Below, one piece after another: positions 24,594-31,004 of a stretch of 33,573 bases of DNA. This DNA comes from Nocardia aobensis NBRC 100429 (lineage in GTDB: Bacteria > Actinomycetota > Actinomycetes > Mycobacteriales > Mycobacteriaceae), in the NCBI RefSeq assembly GCF_000308375.1, contig NZ_BAFQ01000286.1, positions 1-33,573 on the forward strand. Reading direction: 5' to 3'. The notes beneath the pieces are model-generated. The model was not told where the DNA came from and did not search any database. It saw nothing but the letters and a program-made list of their open reading frames with translations. How positions within the stretch are numbered: the stretch's first letter is position 1; every line of letters begins with the position of its first letter. The translations under genes were made by a program, and so were the position numbers.

Positions 24594-24824
24594 TCAGAGG
24601 CAGTGCGCGGGCGGAGCCGGGCTCCAGCTGCCTATGCATCCCGCGCCGATGTACGCGAGCAGATCGATCACCGTCGAGCCGGTTTGCAGGACGACTGGGC
24701 CGTTCGCGGTGATCTCCTCGGTGTTGTTGTACTCCAAGGGAATTCCGCTTTCAGCGCCGGCGATCCCGGCCGGGGCGATCCCGACGGCGGCGACTGCGAC
24801 TACGAGGACGGCAAGCCGTTTCAT
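24594..24824 (-). CDS. Very small secreted protein of unknown function
   Basis: A 76-residue precursor. MKRLAVLVVAVAAVGIAPAGIAGAES is a textbook signal peptide with cleavage after AGA, leaving about 52 residues. The mature part contains YNNTEEITANGPVVLQTGSTVIDLLAYIGAGCIGS and two cysteines (CIGS and the penultimate CL), which could form a disulfide. GGGAGGA lies five bases before the ATG, so the gene is well supported despite its size. Small two-cysteine secreted proteins of this sort are frequent in Nocardia and mycobacteria, without known function. It is divergent from the LpqC-like esterase gene. Confidence 0.85.
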   Translation of the reverse strand: MKRLAVLVVAVAAVGIAPAGIAGAESGIPLEYNNTEEITANGPVVLQTGSTVIDLLAYIGAGCIGSWSPAPPAHCL

Positions 24825-25037
24825 GGTGATCCTCCCGAACCAACTGCATCAGGTTTCAGTGTTCGAGCCAGCATAGTGTGAAGTGATCATGTTTCGGAGT
24901 GGATCGGCCGGCTTTGCAGCTCCGGATGTTCACCGCGCCGGACATCCGCGCGGATCCGACCCACCTCCGAGGGCGAGGCTGGGGAGTTGTCGCAAATGCT
25001 TACGAACCTCAGCGAACCAACCTGTGCGGCGATAGAT

Positions 25038-25056
25038 TTGAATGGAAGTAATTCAA
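25038..25056. promoter_or_regulatory. Short inverted repeat upstream of the esterase gene
   Basis: TTGAAT (25038-25043) and ATTCAA (25051-25056) form a 6-7-6 dyad in the AT-richest part of the 257-base divergent space between the small secreted protein and the esterase, 26 bases before the esterase start. It could be an operator or simply a promoter-associated AT patch. The rest of that space shows nothing recognisable. Confidence 0.35.
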
Positions 25057-25081
25057 TGTCCTTGTGGGGCGGGAGGATTCG

Positions 25082-25957
25082 TTGCATCGCATTCGCATGT
25101 CCGGACCGGTATGCCGGGCTGTAACAGTCATGTCCGCCGTCTTCGCGCTGGCGATGCCGAGCGCGGGCGTCGCAGCCGAGCCGGCTCCGGGGGAGCCGAA
25201 CGCTTCACCGGCCGCCTGCTCGCTGGCCGCTACCTCGGAGACACGCACCGTCAACGACCAGCCGTACCTCCTCCGCGTACCCAGTGGCCTGACCAGTGCC
25301 GCACCGCTACTGTTAGCTCTTCACGGCGGCGGGAGCAATCCCACTACGTATGAGAACCAGTCCGGCTGGACACCATTAGCCGCCCAGCACAAGTTCATCG
25401 TCGCTTATCCGCTGGGTGGCAAGAAAGACGTACCCGCACCCAACCGCAGCTGGTACTTCGAAAACGGCAACCGAACGGACGTGGACTTCCTACTGCAGGT
25501 CATCGCCGATATCAAGGGCTACCGCTGTGTAGACACCAAGCGGGTCTACATGACCGGACACTCCAACGGCGGCCAAATGACCTCCCGAATGGCCTGCGCC
25601 GCATCAGCCCAGCTGGGAGCGGTGGCGATGTACGCCGGCGGCTCGCACGGAGGTTGCGAAGATGGCGTACCGATCCGCAAACTGTCCTTCGGATTCTTCA
25701 CCGCCGACAACGACTTCACCCAGGCCCCGGTCTACGCGGCGCACCTGCAGTGGCGCGGCACCATCGGCTGCAGTAACGACGCCGCCACCGAAACCGGACC
25801 CGAAGTGGCGGAAGGGTATCGATACTCCTGCGAGCAGGGCGCCAACGTCGTTTGGCGCAAATACAAAGCCGGCAGCCATGATTGGCCGAGCGGCGACCGC
25901 GGCGCCGATGTGCGGAATCGCATGTGGCAACTGTTCCAGAACCATCCGATAGCGTGA
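25082..25957 (+). CDS. Secreted LpqC-like / PHB-depolymerase-family esterase
   Basis: An alpha/beta hydrolase of about 291 residues. The N-terminus (HRIRMSGPVCRAVTVMSAVFALAMPSAGVAAEP) is a signal peptide, so it acts outside the membrane. LLALHGGGSN at about 77-86 is the oxyanion-hole strand, GHSNGG carries nucleophile Ser161, FFTADNDF at about 205-212 supplies the Asp, and GSHDWPSGD at about 270-278 supplies the His, giving a full triad as in the poly(3-hydroxybutyrate) depolymerase/feruloyl esterase family. Several cysteines (RCVDT, GGCED, IGCSN, SCEQG) may form disulfides. GGGAGG lies five bases before the TTG at 25082; GTG 25064 and ATG 25097 are alternatives. Natural substrate is unknown. 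Confidence 0.9.
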   Translation: MHRIRMSGPVCRAVTVMSAVFALAMPSAGVAAEPAPGEPNASPAACSLAATSETRTVNDQPYLLRVPSGLTSAAPLLLALHGGGSNPTTYENQSGWTPLAAQHKFIVAYPLGGKKDVPAPNRSWYFENGNRTDVDFLLQVIADIKGYRCVDTKRVYMTGHSNGGQMTSRMACAASAQLGAVAMYAGGSHGGCEDGVPIRKLSFGFFTADNDFTQAPVYAAHLQWRGTIGCSNDAATETGPEVAEGYRYSCEQGANVVWRKYKAGSHDWPSGDRGADVRNRMWQLFQNHPIA

Positions 25958-26144
25958 CAGCTGGGTTCTTGTCACGTTTACTGACGGCTCTCCCCCGTAG
26001 AGGCTTGAACAGCCAGCGGTCGTCATGCTCAACGACGACCCGAGATGCTTCATCGGCTTCCATCAACCCTCAGAGGTGCACCCTACGGGGCCAGTCGCGC
26101 GGTTCATGCGTGGTTCGAAGTCACGCGAGTTTCCTCATGATCAG

Positions 26145-26609
26145 TTATCGAGAGTCCTCGAAGCGATCCCAGCGTGCAAGGTCCTCCAGAATAGGGCCGG
26201 AGTCCGGCACGCGATACCACCACCATTGGCGCGTGTTCGGATCAACCTTTGCAACTGCAGACATACGCTTTCCTGAATCCTCTACTGTGATGGACAGATA
26301 TCGGTTATCGGCCTCGGATGTATATGTCGAGACCTTCTCGGCCAGCGGCGGGGGCAGGAGTTCGATCGCAGAGTTCAGGTAGTCTCGTATGGTCAGGGCT
26401 GCGCAAAAGTCGTATTCGTTCCAAACGCTGCGGTCGGACCAAGGCAGTGCCCTGTCATTGTCGATTTTCTCGATGTGCGCAGCCCAGGAATCGGCCAATC
26501 GTATCGCATCCCGCCGGTCGCCCGATGCGAGCGTGACTGAATGGTTTTCCAGCTCTGCCCGCTCGGTGTCGGAAAACTGAACATTTCCACCTTTGTTTAT
26601 CTCTGCCAC
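26145..26609 (-). CDS. Putative immunity protein of the adjacent toxin locus
   Basis: A 154-residue acidic cytoplasmic protein without recognised family motifs. ISDTER-like helical stretches (FSDTERAELENHSVTL, RRDAIRLADSWAAHIEKI) precede a beta-rich half (EKVSTYTSEADNRYLSITVED, RQWWWYRVPDSG). The start is read as GTG at 26609, preceded by GAGGAG three bases away; a longer TTG start at 26666 would overlap the toxin by 50 bases and is less likely. It begins directly after the toxin stop, the normal place for a polymorphic toxin's immunity gene. Codon use is less GC-rich than in region 1. Function is inferred only from position and the toxin next door. Confidence 0.7.
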   Translation of the reverse strand: MAEINKGGNVQFSDTERAELENHSVTLASGDRRDAIRLADSWAAHIEKIDNDRALPWSDRSVWNEYDFCAALTIRDYLNSAIELLPPPLAEKVSTYTSEADNRYLSITVEDSGKRMSAVAKVDPNTRQWWWYRVPDSGPILEDLARWDRFEDSR

Positions 26610-26616
26610 GATCTCC

Positions 26617-27906
26617 TCATAGCTTCCATGCTGTGGACTTCCAGGGCAATTCGTAGTTGACGACAACCTTTATTCCTTTGTAAACAAATTGCTCCGCCTG
26701 CTCTGGCGTGCGGCCGTCACCCATCGGCTCCGGAGTTCCGTGTTCCAACGCGTCGTGGACTTGCGCAGGGGTTGGTCTGTCCATCGTCGGGTTGCCGTCT
26801 CCGGTATGCCCGTTGATGAACTCTTCGATTTCGTCCTGAGTGTATTCGCTGTGCCGGAAATCCGGCTGGTCAGAAGGCTGCGCGTGTTCGCCACCGTCGA
26901 TAAGGACCTTCATGGCGATGATGGCGGCAAGGTTCGCGGCTATCTTTTCGAGGTCGCCGGGGACGGCGTCGAAAGCTTTGATGGTGACGGCGGTAGCAGC
27001 GACGAGGGCGGTGTAGCCGAAGATCTCTGCGAGAGCGCTGGCGGAGAAGGATTCCTCGATCGCTCCGATCGTGGCTGTAACCGCGCCTGCGATAGCTTCG
27101 CCAGAGACCTCCACCGACATGCCGACGGTAAATACGGCAAGTGCTATACCGGCCACGGCAGCAGCAGCAACGCCCGCCTCTAGCCAGTTGATCTTGTGAG
27201 CTGTGTCCTGGCCGAATGACAGTGTGGCATCGTGATATTTGCCGACGGGGGCGCTGACGTTCAGTGCGGCGGTCGCGAGGGAGCCGGCACCGGTTTTGAG
27301 GGTCGTGAAGTGGTCTTGGATGTGTTGGCGGTTGGTAGCGTCGTCAATGCCGTCGAACAACCCGGAGATGGCCGAGATCTGCGCTGCGGCGCCGGTGACG
27401 GTTTCATGTGACGCGAAGGTGTTCCAAGTCTCGTGTGCAGTCTTCAGTTTCGCAGCGTCGCCGTTGGGGAGTTTGTGAAACTTCTCGATAACCTGCGCGA
27501 CCAATTTGTCGAAGAAGGCTTTCACGCCGCCGCTGTGGGCGAACCCGAGTCCGTTGTCGTGGACCGAGCTGGGAATGTTTACCGTGTATTCGCCAACTTG
27601 ACCGGTATTCGCCTTGTGCGGGGCCGGCTTGGATTTGTTCGCGATGCCCCAGTTGTATCCCTGCGCGTACAGGACCGCGCCGTAGTTCGTGAGTGCGTTC
27701 GCGAGGCTGGCGGAAGCTTGCAGTGTCTTGCGGGCTGCCTCGTCATAGGTCTTGCCCCATTCCGCGCATCCCGTGGCATCGCCGGCCATGCCGACACATG
27801 TGCCTTTGACCGCGTCGTGAACAGGCTTATCAGCCTTGCGAAGATCGTCGGCCAGTTGATGGCATCTTTTGGCAGCTTCGTAGTAGATCTGCCAGTCAAC
27901 GTTCAC
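26617..27906 (-). CDS. Large WXG/LXG-like polymorphic toxin with candidate RNase-type C-terminus
   Basis: A 429-residue protein. Residues 1-100 are a helical ESX-type secretion domain (NVDWQIYYEAAKRCHQLADDLRK, CAEWGKTYDEAARK). The middle (about 245-320) holds hydrophobic helices (VAAAAVAGIALAVFTVGMSV, YTALVAATAVTIKAF) that may help membrane passage. Residues 355-429 form a compact variable tip: YTQDEIEEFINGH, PTPAQVHDALEHGTPEP, then FVYKGIKVVVNYELPWKSTAWKL. A helix pair followed by terminal strands of the type VxYxGxKVVVN resembles BECR-fold (barnase/EndoU/RelE-like) RNase toxins; this is inference. The GTG start directly abuts the upstream WXG100 stop. It is encoded after two WXG100 partners and before a presumed immunity gene, as in type VII toxin loci. 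Confidence 0.82.
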   Translation of the reverse strand: MNVDWQIYYEAAKRCHQLADDLRKADKPVHDAVKGTCVGMAGDATGCAEWGKTYDEAARKTLQASASLANALTNYGAVLYAQGYNWGIANKSKPAPHKANTGQVGEYTVNIPSSVHDNGLGFAHSGGVKAFFDKLVAQVIEKFHKLPNGDAAKLKTAHETWNTFASHETVTGAAAQISAISGLFDGIDDATNRQHIQDHFTTLKTGAGSLATAALNVSAPVGKYHDATLSFGQDTAHKINWLEAGVAAAAVAGIALAVFTVGMSVEVSGEAIAGAVTATIGAIEESFSASALAEIFGYTALVAATAVTIKAFDAVPGDLEKIAANLAAIIAMKVLIDGGEHAQPSDQPDFRHSEYTQDEIEEFINGHTGDGNPTMDRPTPAQVHDALEHGTPEPMGDGRTPEQAEQFVYKGIKVVVNYELPWKSTAWKL

Positions 27907-28209
27907 CTACTGCCCGCTCTGCAACATGCGGCGGTTGAGCTCCAGGGCACGGGTGTAGGCGGCGTGTGCCTCCTTGGCCGCGTCGCTCATCTCGCGAACA
28001 CCGTCCACGAGTTCTTTTACGCCGCTGACCCATTCGCGGTGTGCGTCGTCGAAAGCCCGGGCAGCGATGCCTTCCCAACCGGTGCCTTGCAACGATGCAA
28101 CGCGCTGTTCGATATCGGTGAGGTGGTCGCCGATGAAGCCCGCAAGTCCGGACAGGCGGGTGACGATCTGTTCGAGATGATCGAGGTCGACCGAGAATTG
28201 TGACGCCAT
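27907..28209 (-). CDS. WXG100 family type VII secretion protein
   Basis: A protein of exactly 100 residues with the WXG100 helix-turn-helix hairpin: FSVDLDHLEQIVTRLSGLAGFIGDHLTDIEQRVASL, the turn GTGWEGIAARAF with W-E-G at about 45-47, then the second helix (YTRALELNRRMLQSG at its end). It lacks the clear C-terminal YxxxD/E export signal, although AAYTRALE could serve as one. Its stop abuts the toxin's GTG, so the two are coupled. Together with the preceding WXG100 gene it probably forms the dimer that carries the toxin to an ESX secretion system encoded elsewhere. Confidence 0.9.
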   Translation of the reverse strand: MASQFSVDLDHLEQIVTRLSGLAGFIGDHLTDIEQRVASLQGTGWEGIAARAFDDAHREWVSGVKELVDGVREMSDAAKEAHAAYTRALELNRRMLQSGQ

Positions 28210-28211
28210 GG

Positions 28212-28556
28212 CTATGACCAGTTCAATGTCGGGATGTCCAGTGCCGCAGCGCTATCCGCATCCACCAACTGGAACGTCTCGGCAGTAACGCCGAGCTTCT
28301 CCGCCATTGTTGCCAAAGCGGCGAAGATCTGGCGGCCACCGTCGTGAACCTCGGTCCAACCTTCTGAGAACTCGTCGGCGTAGTCGCCTGTCCAGCTGCC
28401 GTTGAGCAGCTCCGCGACGTCCTTGGCTGCGGAATCCAGAGCGCCGGAGAGAGTTTCGGCTAGACCGCGGATGTAGATCCCGACGTCGCGGACCTGTTCC
28501 GGGACTACTGAAAACGGCTGACCAGGCGCTGGAACGTTCCCCCCACTATCACTCAC
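28212..28556 (-). CDS. WXG100 family type VII secretion protein
   Basis: A 114-residue WXG100 protein with a short N-terminal Pro/Gly extension (SDSGGNVPAPGQPFSVVPEQV). The hairpin turn is NGSWTGDYADEFSEGW with W-T-G at about 54-56, between two long helices. The start is GTG at 28556 without a strong Shine-Dalgarno. It is the first gene of the toxin operon; the second WXG100 gene begins two bases after its stop. A promoter should lie in the 180 bases before it (28557-28736), but I could not identify one. Confidence 0.9.
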   Translation of the reverse strand: MSDSGGNVPAPGQPFSVVPEQVRDVGIYIRGLAETLSGALDSAAKDVAELLNGSWTGDYADEFSEGWTEVHDGGRQIFAALATMAEKLGVTAETFQLVDADSAAALDIPTLNWS

Positions 28557-28736
28557 ATGGGGATGCTAAGCGATTTTGTCGCCGACCGTCCATCGGAAGT
28601 TTGTGGGGGGGCGACCTCGCATCGCCGGCGGAGGCGGGACGGAGAGCGGGGCCTGGCGGATCGTCCGTGCGAGATTTCGGACGTGCGGGTTCCCGACAAC
28701 GCCGCAACCGGACTGTGGCGAGCGGGACGCCGCAAT

Positions 28737-30323
28737 TCATCCCACGAGGTCCCTCGCCCTGCTTCTTGCCCGTGATGTGCCGAGGCATGAGCGGCAGAGT
28801 TTGCTCCGCCTGCTCGCGGTCCACGTCGACCCGCACTTGTCGCAGACGCATGCGAGGCCCGCCATGCGCAACCGTGTCCCGTTCGCTTGTCGGCCCGAGC
28901 GCAATGCGGCAACGAAGTCTTCTGCCGAGACAATCGGCTTCCCGTGCTTATGCGCCGTCTTCGCTTTTCCGGACATCGTCGCCGGATCCGCGGCGACCAG
29001 CACGTCGACCGCCTTGGTCATGGACGGCGCGGGCGTCAGACCGTATTCCCGCGCGAGTTCCTCCAGTTCCTCGCGTGGACGACCGTCATCGCCGGTGAAG
29101 CACACCATGGTTCCCGCGCCCAGATCCACAACGACGGACTCGGCGCGGTGCTGGTGGGTTCGTGCGGTGACCACCTCGGTGGGAAGGTCCAGTAGCGCCG
29201 CGACTCTCAGAAGCCGGTCGATTTCGTCATCGGTGACGACGGAGTCTTCGAGTGCCGCTTCTATTGCGGCGTTGAGGAAGTGGGTGTGCGCAGCGTGCAC
29301 CGCGGCGTCGTCGAGCCCCAGGTCCGACGCGAGGCGTTGTAGTTCTGTCCGCTCCTCCGCGGTGAGCTGCAGATCGGCTAGAGCTTGGTCCAGCAGAATC
29401 TCGTAGGGCGCAACGTCCGCGGCGGTGTGCAGGCCCTGACTGATGTCGGCGAGGAAAGGGAGCGGCTGGGCGATCGATTCACCGTCGCGGGCCCAGATCC
29501 TGGCACTGTGTGCCTTTCGATACCTGGTGGCAGCGGTGGGGGTCCCCGGCCCCGGGAAATGACTTGCGATGGCCTGCAGCAGGCCGGCGGTGGCGCGGGC
29601 GTCCCCCAGCGCCCGGTGCTGGTTCTCGTGCTGGATGCCGTGTTCGAAACAAGCGGCTGCCAACTTGCAGCGGGTCACCGCCAACGTGTCCAGACCCGAG
29701 CCCCACTGAACGTCGATTCCTGACCGCTCCAGTTCGAAACCCACCATTCGTGTGTCGAAGGGCCGGTTGTGAGCGACGACGATTGCACCGTCGAGGAGCT
29801 CCGCCACCGCGTGCGCGATCTCCCCGAATGTGGGTGCGCCGGCCACGTCGGCCGCTGTAAGACCATGGATCCACGTGGGGCCGACATCGCGCATCGGGTT
29901 GACGACGGTATCGAAGGTGTTCGTGACCGTGCCCGAATGATCGAGGGTGAGCACGGTGATCTCCACGACGCGGTCCGTGTGTCGGAGGCCGGTCGTCTCC
30001 ACATCCATCACCGCGAAACGTGAGGCGGTGCCGAGAAGTGAAGCCAGCTGCGGCGCAAGGCCGGCCGCCGGTCGGATGCTCGTGGGTGCACTGGCTCCGG
30101 TGTCCAGGGGCGCCGGCGGGTGGTGAGGTGCCGGCGGTTGTAGTGCGTCGGCCCACCGTTGCCCGTCGAACCAACGATAGGGCACCTGCTGCCAGGGGTC
30201 GGGATACCAGCCCGGGGCGTTGGAAACGGCGTCGGTCCAGCGGAACCCATCGAACCAACGCAGCGGCGAATGACGTGAGGGGTCTGGATACCAGCCGGGT
30301 TGTGCGGCAAAGCCATGGCTCAT
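28737..30323 (-). CDS. Multidomain DEDDh exonuclease: DUF2510 x2, exonuclease, TerB-like, BRCT, zinc ribbon
   Basis: A 528-residue protein with an unusual architecture. Two DUF2510 repeats (PGWYPDP...RWFDG..W) occupy 9-31 and 38-58. A DnaQ-type 3'-5' exonuclease spans about 103-255 with D107, E109 (DVETTG), D190 (AHNRPFD), H236 and D241 (HRALGDA). A helical TerB-like region is at about 318-382. A BRCT domain is at about 403-475 (GTMVCFTGDDGRPREELEELAREYGL). A C-terminal zinc ribbon uses C494, C497, C510 and C513. It should degrade DNA or RNA from 3' ends and bind partners through BRCT. The ATG overlaps the stop of the frameshifted upstream gene (ATGA), so the two are coupled. Confidence 0.92.
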   Translation of the reverse strand: MSHGFAAQPGWYPDPSRHSPLRWFDGFRWTDAVSNAPGWYPDPWQQVPYRWFDGQRWADALQPPAPHHPPAPLDTGASAPTSIRPAAGLAPQLASLLGTASRFAVMDVETTGLRHTDRVVEITVLTLDHSGTVTNTFDTVVNPMRDVGPTWIHGLTAADVAGAPTFGEIAHAVAELLDGAIVVAHNRPFDTRMVGFELERSGIDVQWGSGLDTLAVTRCKLAAACFEHGIQHENQHRALGDARATAGLLQAIASHFPGPGTPTAATRYRKAHSARIWARDGESIAQPLPFLADISQGLHTAADVAPYEILLDQALADLQLTAEERTELQRLASDLGLDDAAVHAAHTHFLNAAIEAALEDSVVTDDEIDRLLRVAALLDLPTEVVTARTHQHRAESVVVDLGAGTMVCFTGDDGRPREELEELAREYGLTPAPSMTKAVDVLVAADPATMSGKAKTAHKHGKPIVSAEDFVAALRSGRQANGTRLRMAGLACVCDKCGSTWTASRRSKLCRSCLGTSRARSRARDLVG

Positions 30324-30918
30324 GGTCGACGATTCCTCTCGTCGCGACCCACCGGCCGGACGCGGTCAATGAACTCTGCCGGGAAGATCGCGATCGCCGG
30401 ATTGTTCAGGTCTTCCGGCATGATCCACGGTGTTTCCCCGGTTCTCGGGTTGACCGTTCGGCGGAGCCGCTGCTCTTCGGTGAATAGCCAAGCCGTCCAG
30501 ACATTTCCGACGTAGTTGGCGACTGCCAACGCGTGAAATCGGGGCTCGTCCTGCGCTGCGGCCGCAAGCTGTGGAACCGGCTGGAAAACCGGCACACCAA
30601 CTTCGACCGCTGGCGCCGGGAGTAGTCATCGACGGCTTGGCAGATGCGTTCCTGATACGCGGTGGTCAGTTTGACCAGATCGGCGAAAAAGTCGACCTCG
30701 ACAGCATTCTCGAAACACGGTTGTGGTGTGGTGCCTTCGGTCAGCACCACCGATCGCCCCTTGACCAGCCACTGGACCTTCGAGTCATGGTCCGGATCGT
30801 CGTGTGGAATTACCACCGCGTTGGTGTTGCGGACGATGGTGGTGTCGGTGCGGCTGGTAAGCCATACCGCAGTGGTGTCAGCGGTCGGCTGTCTGTCGAC
30901 AATGGCGAAGCCGAGCAT
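30320..30918 (-). pseudogene. Unknown gene split by a one-base frameshift
   Basis: The ATG at 30918 has GGGAG just upstream. The frame encodes MLGFAIVDRQPTADTTAVWLTSR...FENAVEVDFFADLVKLTTAYQERICQAVDDY and then becomes Ser/Arg-rich nonsense. The next frame takes over from about 30620 with LPAPAVEVGVPVFQPVPQLAAAAQ, then DEPRFHALAVANYVGNVWTAWLFTEEQRLRRTV, ending in ATGA overlap with the exonuclease. One extra base at the run GGG 30618-30620 (C run on the coding strand) would join both halves into about 199 residues. It is therefore either a real inactivating mutation, a sequencing error or a programmed shift. No family is recognised. The intact product would be an operon partner of the exonuclease. 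Confidence 0.75.
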
Positions 30919-31004
30919 TGTTCTCCCTCTGGGTCAGTGGGCTCTCCGGTTGTAACGGTGCCGATGCAGGCTCGTCGGACGCTCCGCGTCGAGCATGTGC
31001 GAGC

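Noticed and set aside
25716..26066. Minus frame starting MMEADEASRVVVEHDDRW as a possible gene remnant
   Set aside because: Its first 40 residues look plausible, but it then runs antisense through the esterase. It could be a decayed immunity or mobile-element remnant; the evidence is too thin to list.
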